From contig JAWXUA010000001.1 in NCBI GenBank assembly GCA_044433065.1, forward strand, positions 10,035 to 74,034: 64,000 nt of DNA, read 5' to 3'. This DNA comes from Nitratidesulfovibrio sp044433065 (GTDB taxonomy: Bacteria; Desulfobacterota; Desulfovibrionia; Desulfovibrionales; Desulfovibrionaceae). The notes beneath the pieces are model-generated. The model was not told the DNA's origin. It did not search any database and saw nothing but the letters and a program-made list of their open reading frames with translations. Shown here piece after piece: positions 48,207-57,327 of the stretch (positions are counted from its first letter, which is position 1; each line of letters begins with the position of its first letter). The position numbers and the translations under genes are program-made.

Positions 48207-48923
48207 CTAGTCTTTAGTATAGCTTACTTTCTCATAATCATTTGACGTTGTTTCAGTATCGAGGAGTATTTCACCACGATATTTTTTGAATAAATAGTAC
48301 CCCAACAAACTTGAAATAATGAGGAGGATAGCACTGATACATGTTCTCATGATAGGTGATACAGATATACCACTTCCTAATAACGCAAAGATAGCATTTT
48401 GTGGCATATATCCAATACATGAACCAATGAAGAATTGCGGTGCTGGTACAGATGAAACACCAGCTGTCATACTGGTCACAAGATTATTTCCAAGTGGTAA
48501 ACATCGAATAATAATGCTCATGCTTAAGGGATTACTGGCAAAAAAGGTATCAAACTTGACAACATGACGTCCAAAGCGTCGTTGTAACGTTTCCCTTGCA
48601 GCGATGCGTGCGTAATAAAAAGCCATGATACAGCCCACAGTGGCACCAATCGTAGCCCAAAGCGTACCGAATACCGCCCCAAATGCGTAACCACCTAAAA
48701 AGCTCATCAATTGCCGTGGCACTGCAAGAGCTGTAAAAAAGGCTACAAGCACTGTATATAAAAGAGCACCCTGCCACCCATGATCGCGGATATGGGCATC
48801 AATCCATGATGTATTAAGAACTTCATCAAGCTCTAAAATATGAAGTACAGCAATAGCCATAGCAAAGACAAGAAAAGGGACTATTGCTTTCCAAATTCTC
48901 ATACTTTTTATGATTGTACCCAT
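48207..48923 (-). CDS. VTT-domain (TVP38/TMEM64) membrane protein
   Basis: A 238-residue inner-membrane protein of the DedA/TVP38 (VTT) superfamily, probably a lipid scramblase or related transporter. Signature segments are FLGGYAFGAVFGTLWATIGATVGCIMAFYYAR and RCLPLGNNLVTSMTAGVSSVPAPQFFIGSCIGYMPQ; the second contains the re-entrant loop with Arg and Pro. AGGA lies nine bases before the ATG. Confidence 0.85.
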   Translation of the reverse strand: MGTIIKSMRIWKAIVPFLVFAMAIAVLHILELDEVLNTSWIDAHIRDHGWQGALLYTVLVAFFTALAVPRQLMSFLGGYAFGAVFGTLWATIGATVGCIMAFYYARIAARETLQRRFGRHVVKFDTFFASNPLSMSIIIRCLPLGNNLVTSMTAGVSSVPAPQFFIGSCIGYMPQNAIFALLGSGISVSPIMRTCISAILLIISSLLGYYLFKKYRGEILLDTETTSNDYEKVSYTKD

Positions 48924-49005
48924 GTTTTCTATGTCCTAATAGGAATAAAACTACTATAACTGTAGGTATGATATACGGCTCTAACGTCAATTACTAGCGT
49001 ATTTT

Positions 49006-49737
49006 TTATTTTTGCTCTTTAATTTCAACACGAACATGTCGTTTTTGCATCCAACGGACAGCAAGTAAGTCAAAAAAAGCAGTTTTAGCCCGTGCAAAAG
49101 TACCATACTTAGATGTACCGTGCAATCGTGCCCTATGATTGACCTTTATTTCAGTAACCTTGGCCCCTTCCATCTTCATGAGCGTAGGCAAAAAACGATG
49201 CATCCCTATATAGGTAGGTAAACGGCGGGCCAAATCCGTTTGCATAATTTTCAACGAGCATCCGGTGTCTTTGACGGTTTCGTTGCTCATGGCGTTGCGT
49301 ACAGTATTGGCGATTTTGGATGCAAAACGCTTAGCAAAGGTGTCTTGCCTCTTAGCACGCCAACCAATAACCATTTGACAGTCTTCACTTTGCAACAGTC
49401 CGAGCATGGCCGGAATATCAGCAGGGTCGTTTTGCAAGTCGGCATCCATGGTAATACAATATTGACCACAAGCGTGCCTAAAGCCTGCACCAAATGCCGC
49501 GGACTGGCCACAATTTTTGGCAAAAGAAAGATAGCGGACAACACTATGCTGTGTGGCTAGATTATGGATTACCTTTAGGCTTGCATCACTACTGCCGTCA
49601 TCAACAAAAATCACTTCCCAAGGGCGTGCCAAAGCATCCATGACAACGAAGATTTCGTTGAACAAGGCTTGCAAATTTTCTTCTTCATTATAGACAGGCA
49701 CAATGAGGCTAAGCTCAATACCTTGTTCAGCAACCAT
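49006..49737 (-). CDS. Polyprenyl-phosphate glycosyltransferase, GT2 (DPM1-like)
   Basis: A 243-residue soluble GT2 enzyme of the dolichol-phosphate mannose synthase type: SLIVPVYNEEENLQALF, EVIFVDDGSSDASL, FAKNCGQSAAFGAGFRHA, CITMDADLQNDPADIP (DxD) and WRAKRQDTFAKRFASKIAN. It lacks the C-terminal membrane helices of ArnC/GtrB. It probably charges undecaprenyl phosphate with a sugar for envelope glycan modification. GGAGA lies six bases before the ATG. Confidence 0.88.
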   Translation of the reverse strand: MVAEQGIELSLIVPVYNEEENLQALFNEIFVVMDALARPWEVIFVDDGSSDASLKVIHNLATQHSVVRYLSFAKNCGQSAAFGAGFRHACGQYCITMDADLQNDPADIPAMLGLLQSEDCQMVIGWRAKRQDTFAKRFASKIANTVRNAMSNETVKDTGCSLKIMQTDLARRLPTYIGMHRFLPTLMKMEGAKVTEIKVNHRARLHGTSKYGTFARAKTAFFDLLAVRWMQKRHVRVEIKEQK

Positions 49738-50218
49738 GTTTTCTCCATGAACAAAAATTACGTTTGGGGCTTGTTCCTCGTTGTAAAATCTAGGTGCGTC
49801 CCCATTTGCACGCGGCTGTATATCTCACGCGTAAAATGATTAGTCAAGCAACCCACTACACTGTTTGTGCGCATAATGTATAAGCGCTTTGTGAGACAAC
49901 AATGTTACGCTGGTATTAATTTTGATATTCTAAAAAATACAGTAGTATCACTTCAAAAACATACAATACAACTAGTATGTAAAAATTTGTTTGTGATATA
50001 CTTTGATATTTGGCTAAATTTTTAACAGAAAATACACATTCATAAGACCATTCAGTACATTTCGTATCATAGTTAGTAATAAAAAACGTTTCTTGGCAAG
50101 ATGATTTTTTATAAATGCCTATCCTCAGTCTTTTCAAAAAGGCTTTTTCGTGCCATTATATCAACATCATTTTGAGTGGAACTGTCTCTCGCAAATTTTT
50201 TCCACACAGTAGGTTAGC
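49738..50218. other. Long A+T-rich region before the Rnf operon
   Basis: About 480 bases between the divergent GT2 gene and the decaheme cytochrome gene. The first 160 bases have core-like composition and the rest is A+T-rich. I found no convincing gene, terminator or promoter pair. The Rnf operon promoter should be here. Confidence 0.5.
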
Positions 50219-51016
50219 ATGGGAAAACGTTACACACCGATTATTGCCTTTACTGGTGCCATGTGGCTTGTTGCATTGGCTGGTTACTCAGTCTTTGACA
50301 ATGTTGAATCATCAACTCCTAACAGAATTCGCTTTGACAACGCGGGTGGCATGGTGGTTTTTGACCACATCAAACATGCTGAGAACTACAACATTCCCTG
50401 CGAGCGTTGCCACCATGAAAATGCTACGCAACGTGACAATGTGCAAAGCTGCGGCACTTGTCATGGCGTTGAATTTGATGAAGTTTTCATTACGAGTCAT
50501 ACCACAACTATCACAGACAAAGCATCCTGCGTCACCTGTCACCACAGCGAATTTATGGCGTCGTCGTGGGACCATGCGGCTCACATGGATGATTATGGCT
50601 TAGATTGTACATCCTGTCACCACGATACGGACATTGAACCTGAGCCAACCAATTGCGCAGACTGTCATGAAAGTGGCTTAGGTCAGAAATCCGCCGAAGA
50701 TCCAGACATGCCATTCCTTGAGAATGCAGTGCATACTCGCTGTGCGGACTGTCACCAAGACATGTTTGATGAAAAAGTAAATGGCTGTAAAAATTGTCAT
50801 GATTTCACGAATACGCGTGCCTTGTTTGCCGAGACTGGTAAAGCAGAAGTAAGCGCTGTTAGTGCTGATTGCATGGTGTGTCACCGTGGGCAAAAGCTTG
50901 ACGATTTAATTCCTAACCGCATGGGCGCATTCCACGCACAATGCATGGATTGCCATAAAGAAGCTGGTAAGGGCCCATTCCAAAAAGATCAGTGCAAGCA
51001 ATGCCATACCAAGTAA
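50219..51016 (+). CDS. dhcA: Decaheme cytochrome c associated with Rnf
   Basis: A 265-residue periplasmic multiheme cytochrome. The N-terminal hydrophobic segment (IIAFTGAMWLVALAGYSVF, residues 8-26) is a signal or membrane anchor. Ten CXXCH motifs follow (CERCH, CGTCH, CVTCH, CTSCH, CADCH twice, CKNCH, CMVCH, CMDCH, CKQCH), with extra histidines for bis-His ligation. It is the first gene of the Rnf operon, ten bases before rnfC. In Desulfovibrio this cytochrome is thought to connect the Rnf complex to periplasmic electron carriers such as the type I tetraheme cytochrome c3. AGGT lies before the ATG. Confidence 0.92.
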   Translation: MGKRYTPIIAFTGAMWLVALAGYSVFDNVESSTPNRIRFDNAGGMVVFDHIKHAENYNIPCERCHHENATQRDNVQSCGTCHGVEFDEVFITSHTTTITDKASCVTCHHSEFMASSWDHAAHMDDYGLDCTSCHHDTDIEPEPTNCADCHESGLGQKSAEDPDMPFLENAVHTRCADCHQDMFDEKVNGCKNCHDFTNTRALFAETGKAEVSAVSADCMVCHRGQKLDDLIPNRMGAFHAQCMDCHKEAGKGPFQKDQCKQCHTK

Positions 51017-51025
51017 GGTGACGTT

Positions 51026-52258
51026 ATGAAACAACGCTTTCAAATTTTGAATGATCCGCGTTTTCATCTCGTTTATGGCGAGACGGCACGCTTTGTTGAG
51101 GCACCAGCGCCAAGCCGTGTGCGCCTTAATCGTGAAGGTTGTACTCTTGTTGCTGGCATCAAAAAGAAAGCCAAAGTCTACGCAGGTATGCTCTTAGCTG
51201 AACACCCTGCTGCAACAAAAGGTGACCTTTTTGCTTCTATTTCTGGCGTCATTACCGATGTCACAGAACGAAGCATTTTCATTACAGCATCCGACGATTT
51301 TGACCCAGAAGTTAATCCCGAAGCAGCACAAGAGGCCGCAGCGGCTATGACTCCTGTGGACCTTTTGGGATCTGGTCTTGAGGGCGATGAATTGCGCATG
51401 GCTTTAAAGAAGCTTGGCGTCAATACTCGGTCTTTGGGACGTAAATGTAAAACGCTCATCATCAACGCGCTCAATCCAGACCCAGGTGTGACTTGGGCTG
51501 AGCCTATGCTTGGCGTACACGTTAAGCACTTGCGTGTCGGCATGGAGTTGCACCGCCGTATGATGCAGGCTGATGAAGTCATTGTGGCCTTGCCTCAAGG
51601 GGCTACCATGAAATATGATGGCGTGAAAGTCGCCCATGTGCCTGCCTCCTATCCAAACAGTCTTGACAAACTCGTTGCCAAAGCAGTCATGGGTGAAGAA
51701 AATCCAGAGGGTGTGGGCGTCGTAGGTCTTCATAATATTTGGAGTCTTGGTCGTGTAGGACTTTTAGGTTTACCACTCATCGAGTCTGTTATCACCGTGG
51801 CTAACGCTTCGTCATCGGCAAACTATATTGTTCGTGACGGGTCTACCATTGGTGAAGTGCTTGCTTCAGCTGATATTACGCCCAATGAAGCGGACCTTGT
51901 TGTCCGTGGTGGTCCTTTGCGTGGTGAGAGTGTGGACGATCTTTCACGCTCGACGACGAAGGGTACATACGGCATCTTTGTTGTGGAACATGGAACCTTG
52001 CCACCAATGAAGGGACATAGCCAATGCGTCAACTGTGGCGCATGTGAACTTGTGTGCCCTGCTCGCATCAATCCAAGTAAATTAAGTCGTTATGCTGAAT
52101 TTGCTTTGCATGACAGATGTCGTGCTGAATTTATTGATGCGTGCCTTGAATGTGGCCTTTGTGGTTATGTGTGTCCTGCTCGCCGACCTGTTTTGCAGTA
52201 CATTCGCCTGTCAAAACAAAAGCTTGCAGAAGTACCTGGCACACCTTTGGTGCTGTAG
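51026..52258 (+). CDS. rnfC: Rnf complex subunit RnfC
   Basis: The peripheral NADH- and FMN-binding subunit of the Rnf ferredoxin:NAD oxidoreductase, 410 residues. Two [4Fe-4S] motifs lie at the C-terminal end: CVNCGACELVCPARINP and CLECGLCGYVCPARRP. Upstream are the Rossmann-like FMN/NADH domain and an SLBB-like domain (SVITVANASSSANYIVRDGSTIGEVL). It lacks the alanine-rich tail of enterobacterial RnfC. Some 218 bases with a strong hairpin separate it from rnfD, unlike the tight spacing elsewhere in the operon. Confidence 0.93.
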   Translation: MKQRFQILNDPRFHLVYGETARFVEAPAPSRVRLNREGCTLVAGIKKKAKVYAGMLLAEHPAATKGDLFASISGVITDVTERSIFITASDDFDPEVNPEAAQEAAAAMTPVDLLGSGLEGDELRMALKKLGVNTRSLGRKCKTLIINALNPDPGVTWAEPMLGVHVKHLRVGMELHRRMMQADEVIVALPQGATMKYDGVKVAHVPASYPNSLDKLVAKAVMGEENPEGVGVVGLHNIWSLGRVGLLGLPLIESVITVANASSSANYIVRDGSTIGEVLASADITPNEADLVVRGGPLRGESVDDLSRSTTKGTYGIFVVEHGTLPPMKGHSQCVNCGACELVCPARINPSKLSRYAEFALHDRCRAEFIDACLECGLCGYVCPARRPVLQYIRLSKQKLAEVPGTPLVL

Positions 52259-52383
52259 ACGAATACATACCAAGGACCTTGTCTAACGCATCCTCAGAGT
52301 TAATAAGATATGGGTATATTTCATAGCTTATTATAATGATAGAATAGCTAGGCAAGACGAACCACATCGACCCTTAAAAGGTT

Positions 52384-52415
52384 CTTAGGCCATCTTTATA
52401 GATAGTTGGCCTAAG
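52384..52415 (+). promoter_or_regulatory. Intercistronic hairpin between rnfC and rnfD
   Basis: CTTAGGCCA pairs with TGGCCTAAG around a 14-base loop that can itself pair partly. CCCT before and AGGG after could lengthen the stem. No T-run follows, so it is not a standard terminator. It could set mRNA processing or stability within the rnf operon, or mark a separate rnfD leader. Confidence 0.55.
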
Positions 52416-52476
52416 CAGGGTTCCATGGGGCAAGCCCTCTTGATTGTGAGCCCTCTCAATAAAGGAGACCATAATA

Positions 52477-53424
52477 ATGTCACAAAATAGTGTCCTGTTG
52501 GCCGTAAGCGCGCCACCGTATTGGCATTGCGGTCGCACCATTCAAAACGCAAGTATCACCACACTCATCGCCCTATTACCTGCTGCAATCATGGCTATTC
52601 TGCAGTGGGGCATGCCTGCGGCAAGAGTTATGGCTTTGGCCGTGGCAACTGGCGTTGTAGTTGAATATCTTTGTAGCCGCATGATGCATCGTGAAGCTGA
52701 AATTGATGATTTTAGCACCGTTGTTTCTTGCTTATTGTTTGCCTTCTTGTTGCCTGCCGCAGCACCTTGGTGGTTGGTAATTTTTGGCGCAGTGTTATGC
52801 ATTAGCCTTGGCAAAATGGCTTTTGGTGGCCTTGGGGCAAACCCCATCAATACAGCCATTGTGGGCTGGGCCATGTTATATGTGTCGTGGCCTACATTCA
52901 TGGAACCCAACGCCATGCAATTGCACACCGACCTCGTTGACCCACTGGTTAGATTGAAATTCTTTGGCGCGGCGGCTGTGGCTGACATGCCAATATTGGA
53001 CCTTGCCTTGGGTAAACAAATTGGCGGCCTTGGTGCTTCTCAAGCAGGTGCCTTGCTTCTTGGCGGTGCTTTTTTGGCTGCACGTGGCGTTATCCGCTGG
53101 GAAATTGCAGCAAGCTTTTTGCTTGGCGTTGCAACCACAGCAGCGGCATTTTACATGATCGACCCAAGCCAATATGCTATGCCACAATTCCACTTATTGA
53201 CTGGCTCGACCATATTGGGCGCATTCTTCCTCGCAACAGAATGGTCAACGTCTCCTGGTCGTCAGGTTCCCATGGTGCTGTATGGCGTTGTTGGTGGCAT
53301 TTTGGTTATGATTATACGCATTTATGGTATTTACCCTGACGGTGTACCTTTTGCCATTATGCTCATCAACCTGTTGGCACCATTGTTTGACTCCATCCAT
53401 CCTAAGCCTTTTGGAGTGAAGTAG
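52477..53424 (+). CDS. rnfD: Rnf complex subunit RnfD
   Basis: A membrane subunit of 315 residues with about nine to ten helices, related to NqrB. Landmarks are AFGGLGANPINTAIVGWAMLYVSWP near residues 110-130, GASQAGALLLGGAFLAARG and LLTGSTILGAFFLATEWSTSP. RnfD normally carries FMN linked to Thr in an SxATPL motif; in the expected place I read DPLVRLKFFGAAAVADM with no such motif. AAAGGAGA lies before the ATG. It is followed after one base by rnfG. Confidence 0.92.
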   Translation: MSQNSVLLAVSAPPYWHCGRTIQNASITTLIALLPAAIMAILQWGMPAARVMALAVATGVVVEYLCSRMMHREAEIDDFSTVVSCLLFAFLLPAAAPWWLVIFGAVLCISLGKMAFGGLGANPINTAIVGWAMLYVSWPTFMEPNAMQLHTDLVDPLVRLKFFGAAAVADMPILDLALGKQIGGLGASQAGALLLGGAFLAARGVIRWEIAASFLLGVATTAAAFYMIDPSQYAMPQFHLLTGSTILGAFFLATEWSTSPGRQVPMVLYGVVGGILVMIIRIYGIYPDGVPFAIMLINLLAPLFDSIHPKPFGVK

Positions 53425-53425
53425 T

Positions 53426-54001
53426 ATGGGTGACATTATCAGAATGATTGTCGTGCTCTCGTGCATTTGCGGCGTGTCGGGTTTTGCCCTGTCATATTTA
53501 AAAATGACCACAGCTCCTGCCATTGAAGAGCAAGTCATGACATATGTACAAGGTCCTGCAATCCATAGCGTTTTTACGGATATTGACAATGATCCCATTG
53601 CCGACCGTAAGAAGTTTAGCACAGCTGATGGTAAAGAGTTTACTGTTTTCCCAGGTCAAAAAGGTGGGAAGCTTGTAGGCGTCTGCATTGAAGGCTTTGG
53701 TACAGGCTTTGGCGGTGAAATTGGCGTTATGGTTGGTTTTGACGTTGCACGTGACGCACTCATGGGCATTGGTATTACCACGATGTCAGAAACTCCGGGC
53801 CTTGGCACTGTTATTGCGGGTAAAAACTTCACAAGTCAGTTCGTTGGCCAAGGGCTAGATGCCAAGGCTAAGAGCCAAGGTGGCACGCTTGATACCATTT
53901 CTGGCGCGACCATCTCGTCCAATGGTGCCATTGCTGGCTTGAATAAGGCTGCGCAAATTTATACGCAATTGAAGCCTGAAATCGTGAAAACGTGGCCATA
54001 G
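53426..54001 (+). CDS. rnfG: Rnf complex subunit RnfG
   Basis: A 191-residue subunit with an N-terminal membrane helix and a periplasmic FMN domain. The flavin-attachment motif SGATISS near residues 158-164 is intact, and its Thr receives FMN from ApbE, encoded at the end of the operon. GFGGEIGVMVGFDV and TETPGLGT-like TMSETPGLGT complete the family pattern. It starts two bases after the rnfD stop region and ends ten bases before rnfE. Confidence 0.93.
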   Translation: MGDIIRMIVVLSCICGVSGFALSYLKMTTAPAIEEQVMTYVQGPAIHSVFTDIDNDPIADRKKFSTADGKEFTVFPGQKGGKLVGVCIEGFGTGFGGEIGVMVGFDVARDALMGIGITTMSETPGLGTVIAGKNFTSQFVGQGLDAKAKSQGGTLDTISGATISSNGAIAGLNKAAQIYTQLKPEIVKTWP

Positions 54002-54010
54002 GAGAGCACC

Positions 54011-54679
54011 ATGCAACAATTCATTAAAGAATTCACCAAAGGCTTGTGGCAAGAGTTGCCACCATTTCGCTTGGTGCTTGGCCTTTGCCCTGTGCTTGCT
54101 GTCACCAAAACAGCCAGCAACGGCCTTGGCATGGGTATGGCTGTTATTTTCGTTTTGACGCTGTCCAACATGATTATTTCCATGGTCCGCAGTATCATCC
54201 CTAAGAAAGTTCGTATTGCTTGCTTTATCGCTATTTCGGCTTCCCTCGTTGTTGCCGTTGAATTGCTCATGCAAGCATATGCCTACCCGTTATATCAGCA
54301 GCTTGGCATTTTCGTGCCGCTCATTGTTGTAAACTGTATTATCCTTGGCCGCGCAGAAGCCTTTGCTGCCAAGAACCCAGTGCATTTGGCCATTGCTGAC
54401 GGCCTTGGCATGGGCATTGGTTTTACCATGTCCTTGGTCTTCCTTGGTGGTTTGCGCGAACTCTTTGGCACGGGTATGCTCTTTGGTAAAGAAGTCATGT
54501 GGCAAGGATTTGAACCCTTTACCATCATGATTGAAGCTCCTGGTGCATTCATTTGCCTCGGTTTGACCCTCGCGGCCATGAACCAGTACAACCATTGGCA
54601 AGCAAGTCGCCAAGGTAAAGATCCTGAGCCTGCAAAGTCTGGTTGTTGTTCTTGCGGTGCTTGCGGTAACGGAAAGTAG
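54011..54679 (+). CDS. rnfE: Rnf complex subunit RnfE
   Basis: An inner-membrane subunit of 222 residues with six helices, homologous to NqrD and to RnfA. Conserved: PVLAVTKTASNGLGMG, PLIVVNCIILGRAEAFA and LFGTGMLFG. RnfE and RnfA together hold an in-membrane [2Fe-2S] cluster using the Cys of VNCI. The C-terminus carries an unusual cysteine-rich tail CCSCGACGNGK, absent from textbook RnfE, that might bind metal in the cytoplasm. Confidence 0.93.
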   Translation: MQQFIKEFTKGLWQELPPFRLVLGLCPVLAVTKTASNGLGMGMAVIFVLTLSNMIISMVRSIIPKKVRIACFIAISASLVVAVELLMQAYAYPLYQQLGIFVPLIVVNCIILGRAEAFAAKNPVHLAIADGLGMGIGFTMSLVFLGGLRELFGTGMLFGKEVMWQGFEPFTIMIEAPGAFICLGLTLAAMNQYNHWQASRQGKDPEPAKSGCCSCGACGNGK

Positions 54680-54688
54680 GAGATTGTC

Positions 54689-55264
54689 ATGGAATATTTT
54701 GAACTCTTTATTTCCGCCATTTTCGTTAATAATATCGTCTTGGCACAATACCTTGGCCAATGTCCATATCTTGGCTGCTCTCGTGAAAAGAGTGTAGCAC
54801 TTGGTATGGGTGGTGCGGTTGTCTTTGTTACCATCATGGCAACCCTGTGCACTTGGTGCATGCAGACCTATGTGTTAACACCTTTTGGTCTTGCTTATCT
54901 GCAAACCATTGTTTTTATTCTTGTTATCGCAGGTCTGGTACAATTTGTAGAAATGTTCCTCAAGAAGCTTGTACCACCGCTGTATGCTGCGCTTGGTATC
55001 TTCTTGCCGCTCATTACCACAAACTGTGCTGTTATGGGTGTGGCCATCTTGGTTCAGCGCGAGCAATACGACTTGGTTACCTCACTTCTTTACGCTCTCG
55101 CATCTAGCCTTGGCTTTGTGCTTGCACTCATTCTCATGGCTGGCGTACGTGAACGCCTTGACACCAACCGCGTCCCAAAGGTCATGGCTGGTACACCCAT
55201 TGCGCTCCTCGTGGCTGGTCTCATGTCCCTCGCCTTCATGGCATTCAAAGGCATGACGTCATAG
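54689..55264 (+). CDS. rnfA: Rnf complex subunit RnfA
   Basis: An inner-membrane subunit of 191 residues with six helices, homologous to NqrE. Conserved: FVNNIVLAQYLGQCPYLGCS, PLITTNCAVMGVAIL and GVRERLDTNRVP. The cysteine of TTNCA pairs with the RnfE cysteine in the shared iron-sulfur site. Ten bases separate it from rnfE. Confidence 0.94.
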   Translation: MEYFELFISAIFVNNIVLAQYLGQCPYLGCSREKSVALGMGGAVVFVTIMATLCTWCMQTYVLTPFGLAYLQTIVFILVIAGLVQFVEMFLKKLVPPLYAALGIFLPLITTNCAVMGVAILVQREQYDLVTSLLYALASSLGFVLALILMAGVRERLDTNRVPKVMAGTPIALLVAGLMSLAFMAFKGMTS

Positions 55265-55316
55265 GAAACCATCGTTTATTGATTGGCGCCTTATGACCAT
55301 ATAAAAAGGATATGAC

Positions 55317-56294
55317 ATGGTTATATATTCAGTACTCACGCTTTTTGGGCTTGGCCTTCTGACAGCTACTGTGCTGGCCATGGCCTCACGCGTTTTTTAT
55401 GTTGAAGAAGATCCTCGTGTTGAAGCAGTTATGGACGTTTTGCCAGGAGCAAACTGTGGTGGTTGCGGCTATGCAGGTTGCGAAGGCTACGCTATTGCCG
55501 TTGTGAACGATCCTGATATTCCTGCCAATAAATGTTGCGCTGGTGGCGAAGGCACGAGTATTGCTGTTGGTGAGTTGACGGGTAAAACCGTTGGTGCTAG
55601 CGAACCGCTCCGCTCATTCCGTCGTTGTGACAAAGTGGAAGGCAAAGTTGCTTTGCGCTACGATTATCAAGGCATCCCATCGTGTGCAGCCGCAGCCCTT
55701 CTTTTTGAAGGTTCCGATGCTTGTACATTCTCCTGCCTTGGTTATGGTGACTGTGCTGAGGTGTGTCCATTTGACGCTATCACCATGAGCGATGGCTTGT
55801 CCCACATCAATTGGACTAAGTGCACGGGCTGTGGCATTTGCGTCAGCGCATGTCCACGTAATACCCTGCAGCTCATTCCTTTGCGTAGCCGTGTGGCTCT
55901 CTTCTGCGCTACCAAAAACAAGCTTAAAGCTGTTATGGAAGTCTGCGAAGCTGGCTGTATTAACTGCACAAAATGCGTTAAGAAATGCCCAGCTAAAGCT
56001 ATTTCTGTTAAGGGTGGACGCATTGAAATTGACCAAATTCTTTGCCTGTCCTATGGCCCTGATTGCAATATGGCCTGCATTGACGCATGTTCACGTGGTG
56101 GCTTGAAAATCATGGCCATGAACGGCAAATGTGAACGAGCCACTGATCAAACACCACCACATATGAAAAAACTTGAGGAACTCAAGCCAGTTGCACAAAC
56201 GGAAGCCAAAGCAGCCGAAGTGCAGCCTGCTGAGCCAAAGCCTGCAGAAGCAATTCCAGCAGAACAAAGTCCAAAGGAGTCCAGCCATGACTAG
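55317..56294 (+). CDS. rnfB: Rnf complex subunit RnfB
   Basis: The ferredoxin-interacting electron-input subunit, 325 residues. An N-terminal helix is followed by the first cluster motif PGANCGGCGYAGCEGYA near residues 44-60, then several [4Fe-4S] sites: CSCLGYGDCAEVCPFDAI, CTGCGICVSACPRN, CINCTKCVKKCPAKAI and CNMACIDACSRGG. The tail after residue 280 is a low-complexity Ala/Pro/Glu/Lys stretch (EVQPAEPKPAEAIPAE). It overlaps apbE by eight bases. Confidence 0.94.
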   Translation: MVIYSVLTLFGLGLLTATVLAMASRVFYVEEDPRVEAVMDVLPGANCGGCGYAGCEGYAIAVVNDPDIPANKCCAGGEGTSIAVGELTGKTVGASEPLRSFRRCDKVEGKVALRYDYQGIPSCAAAALLFEGSDACTFSCLGYGDCAEVCPFDAITMSDGLSHINWTKCTGCGICVSACPRNTLQLIPLRSRVALFCATKNKLKAVMEVCEAGCINCTKCVKKCPAKAISVKGGRIEIDQILCLSYGPDCNMACIDACSRGGLKIMAMNGKCERATDQTPPHMKKLEELKPVAQTEAKAAEVQPAEPKPAEAIPAEQSPKESSHD

Positions 56295-57321
56295 CCCAAA
56301 CCTTGACCGACGCCACTTTATGGTGATGGCCGGTGCTGTGGGAGCGACCTTGTGCGTTGACGGCCTTATGTCTCCTGCTTTGGCAAGCCATGTAGACCGC
56401 CCTGTGACCTTGAGCCGCGTTATGATGGGAACGTATGTGACCATCACTGTGGCCGCAGTATCTAGCATGCAAGCAACCGAAGCCCTTGATCGCGCTTTCA
56501 ATAAAATCAGCGCGCTCGAGTCCATCTTCAGCCGCCATCAGTCTACCACTCCTGTGGCAGAATTAAATCGTGTGGGTACCTTAAGCGATGCTCCTGTTGA
56601 GCTTGTGGACCTTATGGGTCGCGCTCAGCGTTACGGTGTGCTTACTTCCGGTGCTTTTGATATCACGGTACAGCCAGTTATTGACTTGTTCCGCGCTCAT
56701 AAGACCAGCAACCGCCGCATGGAACTTGATGCCCAAGCCTTGAAAGAAGCTCAAGAGCTTGTGGGCATGAACCATGTCCACATGCATGGCCACGATGTGA
56801 AGCTTGATCGCCAAGGCATGGGTATTACCCTCGATGGCATTGCTAAGGGCCACATCGCTGATATGGCATCTGCGGAGCTCCTCAAGCTTGGTGTGCGCAA
56901 TCACATCATCAATGCTGGCGGTGACATTGTGGTTCGTGGCATGAAGACCACAGCTCACAATGGCGCACAGCCTTGGCGTGTGGGTATTTCTGCACCACAG
57001 ACTGCTGGTCATGGTTCTGATATTATTGATGCTATTGCGCTTACAGATGCCGCTGTGGCAACGTCTGGATCCTATGAGGTGTACTATGACGCATCACGCG
57101 CTCACCATCACCTCATATCCCCAAGCACAGGAGCAAGCCCATCATTTGCTGCTTCTGTGTCTGTGAAAGCCCCAACGGCCATGGAAGCAGACGCCCTTGC
57201 AACTGCGCTTTCTGTTGTGCCTCCACACGACGCTTTGCGTTTGGTACAATCTCTGCCCGCTCGTGAATGCCTTATCGTCACTCGTGATGGTCGTCGTCTG
57301 CAGTCGCATGGCTGGGCTTAG
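56287..57321 (+). CDS. apbE: FAD:protein FMN transferase ApbE
   Basis: Attaches FMN to Thr of RnfG (and RnfD where the motif exists). 344 residues from the ATG at 56287, chosen because AAAGGAG lies eight bases upstream; a longer frame into rnfB is spurious. The N-terminus has a twin-arginine signal (DRRHFMVMAGAVGATL), so it acts in the periplasm. Family motifs: RVMMGTYVTITV, SGAFDITVQPVIDL, GMGITLDGIAKGHIAD, NAGGDIVVRG and ATSGSYEVYYD. A palindromic element begins 7 bases after its stop. Confidence 0.93.
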   Translation: MTSPNLDRRHFMVMAGAVGATLCVDGLMSPALASHVDRPVTLSRVMMGTYVTITVAAVSSMQATEALDRAFNKISALESIFSRHQSTTPVAELNRVGTLSDAPVELVDLMGRAQRYGVLTSGAFDITVQPVIDLFRAHKTSNRRMELDAQALKEAQELVGMNHVHMHGHDVKLDRQGMGITLDGIAKGHIADMASAELLKLGVRNHIINAGGDIVVRGMKTTAHNGAQPWRVGISAPQTAGHGSDIIDAIALTDAAVATSGSYEVYYDASRAHHHLISPSTGASPSFAASVSVKAPTAMEADALATALSVVPPHDALRLVQSLPARECLIVTRDGRRLQSHGWA

Positions 57322-57327
57322 TAACTA

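Noticed and set aside
56173..56286. Longer apbE start inside rnfB
   Set aside because: The extra 38 residues are out-of-frame rnfB tail; the ATG at 56287 has a good ribosome-binding site and starts just before a twin-arginine signal.
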